64,000 nucleotides of DNA from Kitagawia praeruptora (lineage: Eukaryota > Streptophyta > Magnoliopsida > Apiales > Apiaceae). Within the stretch, counting starts at the first letter, position 1. The number at the start of each line of letters is the position of its first letter. Below are positions 20,673-33,544 of the stretch, one piece after another. The stretch is from contig CM075350.1 of assembly GCA_037693485.1 (NCBI GenBank), forward strand, positions 118,111,001 through 118,175,000. The letters run 5' to 3'. A model generated the notes under the pieces. The model did no database searches, had not been told where the DNA came from, and was given only the letters and a program-made list of their open reading frames with translations. The translations under genes were made by a program, and so were the position numbers.

Positions 20673-23600
20673 ATGTCAAGTTTTCTTAATAAAGGAGCCT
20701 TGTTGTTTCAGCCTCAGCTTCCCCAAGAGCTTCCTTATCAGCCGCCAATTGCACTGGCTCATAATCAGCCTCCAACGACTCCGGTCGATAATCAGCCGCC
20801 GGCTCAGATTCCTCAAGAGTTTCCTAGTCAGCCGCCAATTGCACTGGCTCAAAATCAGCCTCCAATGACTCCAGCCAATAATCAGCCGCCGGCTCAGATT
20901 CAGGCTCCAGTGGACCCGGCGCCGATACAGCTCGAAGCTCCACCCTCCGAGGCTCCAGCTCCATCAATGCCTGGTAAATATTTATTTACATAGAATTTTA
21001 AATGTTGATTTTTAATAAATAATTAATTTGTTATATCAATAAAACTAGATCAAATCTTATATATGTGCATGTATATAATGGAATTGGGTTTTGATTTTCA
21101 ATTTATTTGGATTAGTAGCTTGTGGGTGCATTTCGATTTTTGAGGTGGTCTATAATACATGATTGTTTGATTTCGTATGATTCTCTTCTCGTAGCGGTCC
21201 CCTGGGATAAGAATTATTTGCAACAGTACACTCAAAAGGAAGGTCTCCCTTTACCGTTATATGTGACTGTTTCCAATGGATCATTGCATTCTCCAAGGTT
21301 TACATCGAAAGTGGTAGTCAATGGTGTGTCATATACATCATGTGGGGACTTTTCAACTAGAAAAGCTGCTGAAATGGATGTTGCAAGAATTGCGTTGCAG
21401 GGTGTGCAACAGCAGGTTGAGAAATGTTCGATTGGTCAAGAGGTAATTAATTGCATAAGAATTCACTTGTCTTTAGTTTATTTCTATTTTCTATGATATT
21501 CAACGGGTTTGAAGCAGAATGTTTTCTCAAGTTTTTACTCTTATCCCTTTTAATTGATTTGATTGAATTTACTTCCTTTACTGAGATTGTACTTGTAAGT
21601 TGTCAAATTAGTGTAAAGTCATATTAATTATCTTTCTGTAATACATCTGACAAATGTGACTCCATTACCAGTTTATTTTCTTAACTATAATCAACAGTAT
21701 CTGATTTTTTCCTTTTGAATTCTCAGTATAGATGCTTGTTCGTATGTTACAGTATAAGAAGTGCAAAAGTTGCACATAGGAGTATCATTTAAGAGTAATA
21801 ATATTAGTATAGGCTCTGGTTGGTGACTGCTTATTCAAAATTTCTAGAATTTTATTGCTTAAACTAGAATAGTTCCAGTATTAAATTTTACAGTAATAAA
21901 CTAAGAATATAACTTTTTATTCGTTAGATCAACCAAAAATATACTAGGATACAGGGATTTACTGGTATAAGTTCTGCTGTCAATAAACAAAGGAAAATAT
22001 GGAATGATGTTAAATTTTGGGTTTCCATGTTTAACCAGCTATTAACTTAATGTGCACCAAAGGCCTCCTGCCTCCTGGAGCTTAAATCCAAAAAGCAGTG
22101 CACTTTGTCCAAGTGAAGGGAAATATATTTATGCTGAAAAAAAGATGGGTAGCATAATTATTAATAATAATAAATAAGAAAAGCAAATTATATTGTCAAA
22201 ATCAAAAAATATACATATCATGTTGAGTAAATATGATAATATAGCATATTTCGTAGCAGAACAAAGCATGCACACTTTTTATAGCATTGGACTTGGGTGA
22301 GACTGAATAACAAAGTGACAGAAGCTGTGAACTTCAGAATGAGTGAAAAAAGATGATGTTCATTTTGTTTAAGGATGAAAATGTGGGTTTATAAGAAATT
22401 TTAATCAGACATCATGGTACAAATAATTCCTATCCTAGTATGGCTTGATATGAAATCCCATGTAATTATAAAAGTTCCCATCCTCTCAGGTAATAGTTAT
22501 ACCAGTATAATATAGCTGATGAAATCTACTGTCAGTATCAAGTAAAAACAGGTACAGATCGGGAAACTGTTTACCAGCTGCTGCTACATTCTGCTGCAGT
22601 TTGCACCTTACCAAAACTTTGTAACAGTGCAATGTTCAAATTTTATGCGAGCAGTAGATTGACAGACAATTGGAGATCTTATCTGTAACACCCCAGTCCC
22701 ACATAGTTGATGCCATTGTATTCAAATTATTGATGCAGCTTGGAACATGTTGGGCACTTAGAGTTGCCGCATGCATGTAATTAGTAGAAAATAATGTTAT
22801 GAAATCATTGAGAAACATATCAAGGTACAGGATCTTGTTGCATGCACATCTATACTATACTATTATAAGCAAAACAAGTTATATTTGGTTAGTTGATTGG
22901 TTGGTTAACGCTTTCCAAAAAAATTGTTAGTACCTTCCTAAAAATAATAAGTTAAAAAAATTATATTAAAAATATAATTAAAATAGTATGTAGTTGAAGT
23001 ATAGGTGATAGAGTATGTATTTATGTAAAATATGTGTTTTATTTTTTTTAGTCAATTTATAGTATATATTTTAATTTGTTTTTTTAGAATGTGCAAATAA
23101 GTACTGATAGAGTATGTATTGATGTATAATATGTGTTTTATTTTTTTTAGTCAATTTATAGTATGTATTTAATTTTTTTTTAGAAGGTGCGAATAAGTTT
23201 TTAAAATGGTTTAACTAATCAACCAATTATACCATAAAAGTATAGTACAACTAGACAATATATTTATTTTTCTTTTTATTTTCCTTTTTTTAATTTGTTT
23301 ACTTAATAAAAAAAATTTATATTGAAATTGTTTAAATTAATTTTAAAAGATATTGGTTTCTCGAAAGAGTCTGAAAATAAGTTGGGTGTTGGTGGAGAAA
23401 TCTAATGAAAATATAATTGAAATAGTATGTAAAATATGTGGTTTTTTTTTAGTTACAATTAAATACATTTGATTTGTTTTTTGGAAAGTGTTAACAAAAT
23501 TTTTAGAAAGGTGTTAACCAACCAATGAACTAAGGCACAAAAATATTTTTTTTTAAAATTTTAAAAACGTGTTAAAAATTCCAAATTCAGTTAAATTATA

Positions 23601-26600
23601 TATAATTTATTAAAAAAACCCACATGTTTTATAGAATTATAAACGTTTTCAATTATATCCTGGTTAGAATCATCGCCTACACACACTTTTTCCTACGATT
23701 CTTTCTTCTACGATTTTAGGTTACACTAAATAATTTTTTAAAAATATCTATTGAATTCTTAAGATATTTAACTATAAATTTAAAAATAACATTAAATTAA
23801 TGATATTTATTTATGTCATGAAATTAAGTATGGAACATGTGTAAATTTAAAATTAATAATAAAATTTATTAAAATAAATTGAAATTTTATATTAAATCAA
23901 ATAATTTATATATTAATTCATAATAATAATATATGATAGCTCGTGTTTTGCACGGGTTATAGGCTAGTACCATATCAGTTCTACACTCTCCGATGTTTGT
24001 AAACATTTTTTAGTAATGTTGAATGGAATGACTGATGAAATATTAGTGCTCTTTGGTTGAACAATTTGTTTGCTTTGGAAATCTTCATTGATAGAATTTT
24101 GAACTTCCATAGTTCTATAATAGAACTATAGAACATTTACTGTACTTTGTTTGTCTTTCTTACCGATTTTATTTACCAGGAGCTCACTCTTTGCAAAGCA
24201 ATTCTTAAAGAGTATGCGGACAAGATAAATGCAGAGAAGCCTAATTATAAAACAGAAAAAGGAGATGGTCTAGGATTTACTTCATCTTTAACATTTAATG
24301 GTAAACAATATGTTGGAGACGAAGGCAGGAACAAGAAAGAGTCTCAGCATTTGGCAGCCCGTGCTGTTATCCTGTCTATTTTAGGTACTCATGTTGCAAG
24401 TGTTGTAATCTAGTAAGACCCCAGATGGCCAGAATATTATATTATGTTCTTTTTTTCTCTGCAAGGCTTTATGGTTCACCAATATGAAGTGGTGGTTTTT
24501 TTTTCATGCATGTTCAGATTCTGATTCACGCGATGTTATTTCTAAGATTATCAAGTCAAAAAGAAAGATGATTTGCCTTGCAAAGGGTAAATTTAACTGC
24601 CCACACAATGCTCAAAATGTGGGTAAGCCTGCGGGGATACAAACAATGTCTAATGTTGGCATCAGTGCAAGTAAAGAGATTGCGCTTGTGGTTGGGAATG
24701 GTGATATGGTAAGTACAGGTATGAAGGAGCCCTGTACTGGAAATTCGTTTTTTGATTTAGCAGAACCTGTTTCCCTCGTTGAGGCAAGTGCAAGGCCGAA
24801 TTTGGTAGTACTGATTGGTGGCTCAACATCTTCAAAGAAAAGAAAACGGAAGACTAAGAAAGATGAGAATAATGCTGGATTTGATGCTCAGTAAGTATTA
24901 TTTCCTCTTTGAATACTCCTATATGTTAGAAAGTTTCATTGCCATATATATAATGTCCTTTTCCTTGTAATAATTGTTATGGGATATTCTAAATGACCCT
25001 TCTACTTTTGACTTTTCCAGTTGTTTTTTTTTTTTTTTTAAATTTCTGACTTAAGAGTGGTACCCTTGTATCTTAGGTTTCACGTATATCACACCTTTCC
25101 ATTAACCAAACGTTAAATAAACATTTAAATTTAAGTAAATGACTTCGTTAGCCATTTAAACTTCAACAAAGTTTTCATACCTTCAACACCCGTAACAATT
25201 AACAATCTACTAAACTAAAAATATAGGGGTCCCATTCATATGTCAAAAACACGAAATGACACTACTTGGAAAAACAAAAAATAAAAGGGTATCATTGAGA
25301 ATTTTCCTTTTTTAATTCTCCAAGATACATAAGTTGTGATATTTTAGTAGCTCTGGCACTATTTTTTAATGTATTATAATTTAAAAGATTCGGAGATATA
25401 TAAAAAAACCCGATGGATAAAAATTCTTAATATAAAATTGTCAAGTTGACTACAGAATTTAAACTAGGCGACATGGAAGTATTATGTTTATTTGTATGAG
25501 TAGAAATAAGATCATAGTGTTTACTAGACTTTGTGAAGATTAATTAACTTATTTATAGTGTTGAATAATATTATAATCTAAGAGTATAAGATCCTGTTGG
25601 GGCCTTCCTTTTAGATTAGCAGGTTACTTAACATGGTATCAGAGTTCGGTTTAGGAGGAGTCTCAGGTTCGAGTCCCTCCACCCCCATTTATTAAATTCA
25701 TTATTTGTTGTCCGTCTCCTTCATGTTTTCATTATCTGTTTGTCGTCTATCAATCGTAGCGAAACGTATCGTACGATTGAGGGGGAGTGTTGAATAATAT
25801 TATAATCTAAGAGTATAAGATCCTGTTGGGGCCTTCCTCTAACACCTTAAGGTTTTAGATTAGCTGGTTACTTAACATATAGCATTTGGCTTAAGGGGAC
25901 TTCAGAGTAAAATCATAGCAATTTAGATGTCGTAACTTTAAAATTACATTGAATAAATTGTGACATGTTGCGATATTTTGATTTTTAGTATTTCAACTTT
26001 GCGACCATAAACATCCTTCAATTTTTTGTGATGTTGCCTATATATTTTAGCCAATTCTTTTCTTGAGGGCTCTCATTTTTTTACAGGATATTTCTAAGAA
26101 ATTTTAATACCTAATGAGATAGTCATCAAATTCAATGATTTTAGCTGTAAATTTAAATTCTCTATATTTAGAATTAAGATGTCACAATTTCGATTCCTGA
26201 TAGTGCGAAAATTAACTAACATTTTAATAATATTTGACTTTACGGGGTTTCGATTCCTGACAATGTGAAGATTAACTAACATATTTATAATATTTGACAT
26301 TAAAGGGCATTAGAGTCAAATTAAAACAAATTAGATGGCATCATTGTAAAATGACACACATTGCATAATTTACGCACGGACATATTGAATATTTTCTAAT
26401 TTATCAACAATATATTTACATCTAGATCATACCCGTGCTTTGCACGGGTTAGGAAGCGAGTTATTGATTATATTGTAGAATATTGGAGTATAATTGACAC
26501 ACATATATATATATTCCGCTTAGAACCAGTTTATACAGTACTTGGAGCCTTAAAACTAATATGTGTTGTTCTGCCAAATGTGTTTTATTAACTATAATTT

Positions 26601-28468
26601 TTTGCATATTTGTTTTAGTAATGCTAGTAAAATAAAATAATTTTTCAAATATTTTGTAATCGTAAGGAAAAGACATTGTGTTCCTAGAGGTTTTAATTGT
26701 ATTCTAAATTTTATAATGAAAACATTGGGTTCTAGAAAAAACAATACACCAATATCGCAAATTAATATGAATTTTATTTCAAACACACATCTAAGGCTGG
26801 CATTGGTTCTTTCTAAATCAGATCAAAGTTCGAATTTGATCTCAAATCTATCTATATATTATAACTTGCTACATATAACCCATTTTTGAGGTTTGATACC
26901 CATATTCTTGTTCAAATGAAATGTTTAACCTTTTTTTTTTTATCCATGGACTATCTTTTTTACTGGTTTTTGGTTTTGTACCCATGTTAAGCTTTGTATT
27001 AGATCCATATTGTTATTTGACCTTGGAAAAATTGTATATCAACTTTAAATATTTATGTTTTTTTTTAATTTTTGGTAAGCTCATTAATAAAAATTAAAAT
27101 TAATCTTTCAATTTTAGTAATCTCATCAATGCATATCATCACATAACATATATAATAAAATATTTAACTAAATGATTTTTAAATGTGTTTATTATATTAT
27201 ACAAAAACAACATTTTATTATATATTCATATTTGTTCTTTCAAAATTTTATTTATTGATCTTAAATATGAATTTATTTCATTCATTTAATTACCATTATT
27301 ATTAGATATAAATAATTTTATTAAATAATATTTTGAAGTACCGTATGCGTAGCACCTGCTATAATCTACCATACATGTAATATATGTGCAAAATACATAA
27401 ACAGAAGCATATTCTGTGTATAGCATTAAAGATTTCAGATCAAAACTGTTATCATTGGTTTGTGTCAAGTGTAGTATGCATTAGTATATTGTGCTATGTA
27501 TAACAAAATCCAAAATTGTGGGAGGAATTAACAATTAGTTGTTTTATACGCTCTGCATAGGAAGTCTGTAGATTGTTCTTCTGCTTTAGTTGTAGGATGG
27601 CTTCATGTTTAGGAAATTCAAGGAATCTCTTTCCTTGAAACCATACATTAGCATGCTCTGCTTTATGGTATTTAAACATGTGATCGGTGAGGTGAAGACC
27701 TTTTTCTTTTGGGAATTTGTATAATATGACCCAAATTAATAGATCATTTTACAAATATGTCCCATCATATTGATTTATTAATAATATGTCCCATTATCAG
27801 TTTTTAGGTTATATAAAGACTAATATACCCTTTTTTATTAATTAGTTATTATTATAAGTATACTACAATTTTAAAATTTTATTAATTGAAAAAAATATTT
27901 TATATTTTTTTTAGTACAGGACCAGGACCAGGGGTGCTTTTTTTAATTTTAACCATAAAATAAATATTTTTTTTGTTTTTTTTCTTACACTGGCCCCGCC
28001 AGGGGCACCCTTAACCAAATAAAATATTAAAATTTATAATTTAAATTAATCAAATTATGTTCTTATGAGACATTATATTTTAAAATAAATTTGATTAAAA
28101 AGGGTATAATGGTCCTTTTCTGTTAAAATTTGAATGAAAAACTGATTTTAGGATATATTTAAAATTTCAAATATATATAGGACATATTTACAAACCATGT
28201 TTTAAATTGGGATATATTATTAAAAAACCCTTCTTTTATTTCCTTTTTAGGTTCCTATGTTTAATATATGGTTCTCTTTCGAATCATTGTAGATAATTAA
28301 AAGTTCCTTGCTAAGTGAACTTCTGTATAACTAGTCTTCTATTAAGTTTAGCAATAGACCTTTCTTTCGTTTTGGTATAATTACATGGACGGAGACAAGA
28401 GTATATCCTTGTTTTTAGAACTTAGAAGCTTGGCTAATTTATGGTTTCTGAAAAATTGCAGGTTCTGA
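20673..28468 (+). CDS. Double-stranded RNA-binding protein (DRB-like), five exons
   Basis: Exons 20673-20973, 21195-21442, 24180-24384, 24518-24890 and 28462-28468 join in frame with GT-AG borders to give 377 residues. Residues 1-101 are Pro/Gln-rich, with two 28-residue repeats sharing QPPIALA.NQPP and NQPPAQI. Two dsRNA-binding motifs follow, about 102-175 (YLQQYTQKEGLPLP to RKAAEMDVARIAL) and 184-252 (KAILKEYADK to KKESQHLAARAVILS). The spacing resembles plant DRB proteins that partner Dicer-like enzymes in small-RNA production. A basic KKRKRKTKK near the C-terminus could be a nuclear signal. The last exon adds only two residues before TGA. If intron 4 is retained, TAA at 24891 stops the protein at almost the same place. 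The DRB class is inferred, not proven. Confidence 0.85.
22849..23967 (+). mobile_element. Non-autonomous Helitron in DRB intron 2
   Basis: It starts TCTATACTATACTATTATAA after an A and ends CTAG before a T. The hairpin CTCGTGTTTTGCACGGG lies about 10 nt before the end. No Rep/helicase ORF is present. An internal stretch of about 100 bp (TATGTGTTTTATTTTTTTTA...) is duplicated at 23030 and 23130. Confidence 0.85.
24981..25307. mobile_element. Degenerate Mutator-like MITE in DRB intron 4
   Basis: Imperfect inverted ends GGGATATTCTAAATGACCC and, at the right side, GGGTATCATTGAGAATTTTCC read inward. No target duplication is clear, so the limits are tentative. Confidence 0.4.
25559..25877 (+). mobile_element. 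TRIM retroelement in DRB intron 4
   Basis: Short LTRs at 25559-25633 (75 bp) and 25788-25877 (90 bp) begin TGTTGAATAATATTATAATC and end ACTTAACA. The 5' copy lacks 15 bp. The primer binding site TGGTATCAGAG follows the 5' LTR at 25634, and the polypurine tract TTGAGGGGGAG precedes the 3' LTR. The target duplication TATAG is perfect on both sides. The 154-bp interior codes for nothing. At about 25670 it has GGTTCGAGTCC, the form of a tRNA B box. Confidence 0.92.
26188..26307. repeat. Tandem duplication of 60 bp
   Basis: Two units each start TTTCGATTCCTGA and share GAA.ATTAACTAACAT, in DRB intron 4. Confidence 0.6.
26420..26456. mobile_element. Helitron-type terminal hairpin (eroded)
   Basis: CCCGTGCTTTGCACGGG is a perfect 7-bp stem with a 3-base loop. 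A CTAG lies nearby on the minus-strand 3' side but is not followed by T, so the terminus is uncertain. Confidence 0.35.
27711..28230. mobile_element. Mutator-like non-autonomous element in DRB intron 4
   Basis: The ends GGGAATTTGTATAATATG and, read inward from the right, GGGTTTTTTAATAATATATC are similar inverted repeats. Both continue into CCCAA...TTAA and ATATGTCC words. The flanks share TTCTTTT, a low-complexity possible target duplication. The interior holds GGCCCCGCCAGGGGCACCC at 27992. Confidence 0.5.
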
Positions 28469-30091
28469 CAGTGCTCGATTATCTTGAACCTGAATTCTTG
28501 GATCAATGAAACCTGATTACCTGAAAGCTCTGGAACCTTTATATTATCTATATTTGTCTCATTTGGTTTTGTAATTGTGAATGTGGCTGAACTTGTAACA
28601 TTGTAAGCATTTAGTTTTTTGGTAGGATTCGTCTCGTTTGGTTTTGTATGCTGATTTTAAAGTTCGCTGTTTTTCACATTTCTTAGTTTGACTGCAAAAA
28701 CAAAGGAGCAAAATTGATGACAGTAGAAGATTTGAATTTCTCGTTGAGGATATTTAATTTGTTTTTTTCGTCAAAGGGACGATGTGTGATCTCATCATCC
28801 TCGAGCCATGTACATTTCATTTGCTTTTTCGTTAAAGCGATAACGGAATAACTGAATCTGTTACAATTGTCATTTCGTTAATATCCTGGATCTCCGATTC
28901 TCCTGGGGAAAGATAGTACTAATATGTGAATAAATAGCGTAGGAATAATCAAATTATTTTGCACACACGCATGGAGCCTGCCATCACAGGTTCTGTACTA
29001 ATTGAAAGATGATTTATAGGACAAGATTGGTGGAAAAATGCGTATAACTACCAGAGAATTGTGGAGCTCACTAATTGGTCCACGAATGTGTCCTTTAAGT
29101 CGACGGTGAATTTTCTTTGCAGACTGTTCCTTAAAGCTAACCCCACGGGACACCCCCCCTATCTAGTCTCAACCTTACGTTTTCTCCTCTTTCTTTACGA
29201 ACACTAAAATATCTCTTCCATTAAAATATTACTTTAGTTTAACCTCGATAATTATATATTTTTGAAATTAAAAAAAATATTTATTTATTGAGATAAAAAA
29301 AATACATTATTATAGTTATGTTACAATCGAAAAATATTATTCATTTAACGAGTTTATTAATTTATCAACTATATATTTATCGAGGCTTTATTGTATATTT
29401 TATATTCTCTTAAAGCTGATTTGTTCTGGGATCTTTCTTGATGTCGAATGTGTTTTATCTTTTAATGTTGCTCATATTTTGAATTTTATATATTATTTAT
29501 ATAAGAATGTTCAACCAAAATATGTCAGGAAACTTGGATTTCCCGATCTAGAAAAGTGTCATATCATAATTACTACACAAATTACATCCCTCTTAAATAG
29601 ATTAGTATCTCATCCACTAACAACTACCCGACCCGTAAAGAACTTTTTTAATAACGAATTATAATTTTTTCACAAATATGAAATAAAATAAAAATATGTT
29701 ATTGTTATAATAGTTTATAGCTCGTGGAAAATATGGATTAATTTTAATTGTTTTTTAATTTATTTAGAGTTTAATATATATAATATTATAAATATTACTT
29801 TTAATATGTTGGCAGAATTCAAATTTTAGACCTTTGTATATAAATACTCCAATTTTTAGTATTAAATCTAAATTAATATGCTGTTGGTGGTAATCGAACT
29901 TTCTAGTATTAATTTTATATTAAAATGTTGTTGGCGTGATTCGAAATTTAGACCTCCAACTTTTAGTATTATTGTATCTAATGATCATGATCTACTTGAC
30001 TTGAAAATCTATCGATTGTGAATGAGAAATAACAAAAAATGAGAACTAAGTGTTAACCAAACTATAAATTATACCTTAGGGTTATTATAGT
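28469..30091. other. DRB 3' region and AT-rich spacer
   Basis: The first few hundred bases are probably the DRB 3' UTR; a TGTAATTGTGAATGTGG stretch is T/G-rich, as plant 3' ends often are. Three diverged copies of a roughly 60-bp unit with TGTTGG...GATTCGAA.TTTAGACC occur at about 29810-29975. No other gene is seen. Confidence 0.45.
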
Positions 30092-30631
30092 TAAAGCTGG
30101 CAATTCGTTCGTTTCGTATACTTTCATGTCGTGTATTTTCGTGTTTCGTGTACGTAATGCCAAATCCAAAACCGACCCGTTAAGGATTCGTTTCGTTTCT
30201 TGTTCGTGTACATTCATTTTGTGTACGTTTCGTGTCGTGTTTCGTGAAATTTTGAATATAAATAAAAATATTTAAATATTATTTTTTACTAGTTGAGTCT
30301 TAGGTCAATATGTCATAAGGAATGAAGTGTGCTTAAGTCATGTGAAACTAAAATTTGAAACTATTTTGTATTTATCTTATGTAAAAATTATATATAGAAT
30401 GTCATTTTAAAATATGTATTCATATAATTTTAATAAAATTATTTAAATATTTATTTATTTCGTGTATTTTCGTTTCGTGTCGTGTACCCAAGGGTAAACC
30501 TAAAACCGATACTAAATTCATCCGTGTAATTTCGTGTTCGTGTACTTTCGTGTTCGTGTACCGCAATGGTCAACTCAAACTCATAATATTCGTGTCTTAT
30601 TTTTGTGTATTGTACGAAATTGACTGCTCTA
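30092..30631. mobile_element. Non-autonomous hAT MITE with TTCGTGT subterminal repeats
   Basis: The ends TAAAGCTGGCAATTCGT and ACGAAATTGACTGCTCTA are imperfect inverted repeats. The 8-bp target duplication ATTATAGT is perfect (30084-30091 and 30632-30639). CGTGT / TTTCGTG words crowd both ends. Confidence 0.85.
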
Positions 30632-30803
30632 ATTATAGTATAGATATATAGATAGATACGGTCACCTAAAACAATATACACGTGTACAAAACACGCATAC
30701 AATTACATAAATTTGTTAATATAAACAACAAAATCCATCCACATAACACCTACCGTCTACCGACCTGTCATTCTTCTCATTTCCCACAACCAAGTATACG
30801 TTG

Positions 30804-30884
30804 GTGAGAGAGAGAGAGATTGAGAGAGAGAGCGAGAGAGAGAGATTTTGAGAGAGGGCGAGAGAGATTTTGAGAGAGGGCGAG
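30804..30884 (+). repeat. GA-rich 5' leader of the ARM gene
   Basis: A run of GAGAGA broken by TTTGAGAGAGGGCGAGAGAG units reaches the ATG at 30885. GA/CT tracts are common in plant 5' UTRs and core promoters. Confidence 0.65.
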
Positions 30885-33544
30885 ATGGATTCACCAAAAA
30901 GCTCCACCGACTCATATAATCTCGCTGCCGGCACAAGTTCCGATAACGATAGTCCCCGAACTCCGTTCGCCGTCAACGAAACTCTCCGTCTCCTCAACTC
31001 CGACGATCTTTCTTCCAAAATTGAAGCTGCTAAACAAATCCGACGCCTCAGCAAAACTTCTCAACGCAATCGCCGACACTTCTCTTCAGCGATTCCACAA
31101 CTCGTTGATATGCTCCGTTCTGACTCGGTCGAGTCCACTCAGTCCGCGCTTCTCGCACTTCTCAATCTCGCCGTCAAAGATGAAAAGTACGCATTTTTCG
31201 CTTATTTTCGTTCAGTCAATTTTAATTTATGCTTGTTTATTAAATTAATTAATTATTTACTCTTGAGTTTAGTAATTTGTTGGATTTAGTTAGTAAAGTT
31301 TCAAACTTTTTGTTTTAATCATACTTATTGAAGCCTTGGTTAATCATTTTGATCAAGTTGTATGATATTTTTGCTGTGTGTTATTGTGGCTACTTTATTT
31401 ATCACTTTCTAGCTTTTCACACTTTGGATAAATAATATATATTCAGGGGATTAGTCTTGCGGGAATCGAAAGATTGTGTAATATTATATGTCATCTTTGC
31501 TTTATTATGAATTATAATTAATTAAAATTGTCCAATTCCTTTGCAAATATGGGATAAGAATTTAAATAAGTTAGAAGGTTTCTAGAATTGATAAGGCTAG
31601 CCTTAAACTAATACAAGCGATAGGACTGAGTGTTGCGATATTCTTCAGTATATTTTGTTATCCGAACAGTGACCCCTTAGCTCTACTTCACTGGAATAAT
31701 TAAAGGTAGATAATGGAATATAAGATATCTATTAATTAGTATGAACTGATTTGAATTTGTATATCAATGGGTCAGGTAATGATGGCATTTTTAAAAAGGT
31801 TTATGATGTTTTATGTGTACTCTATCTGATACTTTTTTAACTCCATGCTTCAAATGCTGTATGGATTGATTAAAGATGGGTTTTCTCCTTTGTTCACATG
31901 TTACTCTTTCTTTTATCTTGTTGTCTACTTGTCTTCCTTTTCCCTTTTCTTTTATCTTCAAATTGAAGTTATTACAAGTAGGAATTACCCTGCCAAGAAA
32001 GGAATCCAATTCCCGTCATATCTCCTTAAATAATATCTGCCTTTTACTCGAGTTACATTATTGTCACTTACAATGGGATATTTAATCTCAAATGAATATA
32101 GGAATATGATATGCAAAATGAAATGTACAAAGTGCGCGTTCTTTAGGAAATGATTGACCATTGTAATATTTAATCTTATCATAAATAAGTTACTTCTTCG
32201 TCCAGAACTCCAAAGTTGATACTTCTTAAAAAATTACGAATGATGTTATAGGCAGCCCGTGTGAAGTTTGAAACATGTATTGTATGGGTTCCCTTTATAT
32301 TCCAACTCTGCTTGGTTTCCATTTAGGCATATAAGTTTATTCACGTACCTATGTGCATATTTTGCTGATCTAGCAAATGGAATTTTTGTATTTCTTTATA
32401 GTTTTCATGTGGTTATTTACACAAGCATACACGAGCCCCTCTGATTGGGTGACAGTTACTGATTAAGTTGAGTGCAGGTTGGGTATCAATTCGGTGACAG
32501 CAATTTTGCGATAGAATTTTCATTTGGTACTGAAAATTGAAGAAAATTTGGTTGATTGTCTGTTTTTTTATCAATCGATTGAATCTGTCAAATTGATTAG
32601 CGCATTTTATGAGGTTATTTACTCGTTTAAAACTCATTTCTTGCTTCTTATCATAGAGTATTAAAATACCATCTGCGCTTTTTATGTGATGCAGTAACAA
32701 GACAAGTATTGTTGATGCTGGTGCCTTGGAACCAATTATTGGTTTTCTTCACTCAGAAAGTAACATGCAGGAGCATGCAACTGCAACCCTGCTCACTCTT
32801 TCTGCTGCTTCTGTCAATAAGCCAACCATTGTGGCTTCCGGGGTTATACCTTTCCTTGCGGACATTCTAAGACATGGGAGCCCACAGGCGAAGGTTGACG
32901 CTTTAATGGCTCTTTACAACCTGTCAACTCACCCCGATTATTGTAAATTAATTATTCGTGCAGAACCTGTTCCTTCGATAGTGAACTTGCTCAAGACCTG
33001 TAAAAAGTCTTCAAAACTGGCTGAAAAATGTAGTGCACTAATAGAGTCTTTGGTTGAATTTGAAGAGGCCAGAACTGCATTAACTTCTGAAGAAGGTGGA
33101 GTACTTGCAATTGTAGAAGTGCTTGAAAGTGGATCTCTTCAGAGCCGAGAACATGCACTTGGTACACTTTTGACCATGTGTCAAATTGATCGAAGCCGAT
33201 ATAGAGAACCAATCCTTAAAGAAGGTGTAATCCCTGGTCTTCTTGAGCTGACTGTTCTAGGATCCCAAAGATCCCAGTTTAAAGCACAGACGCTTCTGAG
33301 GCTATTGAGAGATTCCCCTTACCCGAGAACTGATATTGAACCTGAGACTCTTGAGAATATTGTGTGCAATCTTATATCTCAAATCGACGTGGATGAACAA
33401 TCTGGGAAAGCAAAGCAGATGTTGACTGAGATGGTCCAGATCAGCATGGAACAGAGCTTGAGACATTTACAGCAACGGGCTATGGTATGCACTCCTGCTG
33501 ATCTGCCTATTTCTAGCTGTGCTTCAGAAGTTTCTTCAAAATGA
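30885..33544 (+). CDS. ARM-repeat protein, U-box protein 4-like without U-box
   Basis: Two exons, 30885-31186 and 32695-33544, join at a GT-AG intron in frame and give 383 residues. After a Ser-rich start, armadillo repeats fill about residues 30-340. Repeat cores are visible, such as IPQLVDMLRSDS, ALLALLNLAVKDE, IVASGVIPFLADIL and IKEGVIPGLLEL-type helices (here ILKEGVIPGLLEL). The length and start fit plant single-ARM proteins annotated as U-box domain 4-like. Such proteins bind partners through the ARM superhelix, but this one has no U-box and so should not act alone as an E3 ligase. I chose the ATG at 30885 because an upstream frame has only non-ATG starts. Intron 1 is 1.5 kb. Confidence 0.92.

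Noticed and set aside
25665..25690. tRNA gene suggested by the B-box-like sequence
   Set aside because: No cloverleaf, A box or anticodon arm is seen around it; it lies inside a TRIM.
30716..31054. 112-codon minus-strand ORF
   Set aside because: It is the shadow of the GA-rich leader and first exon of the ARM gene.
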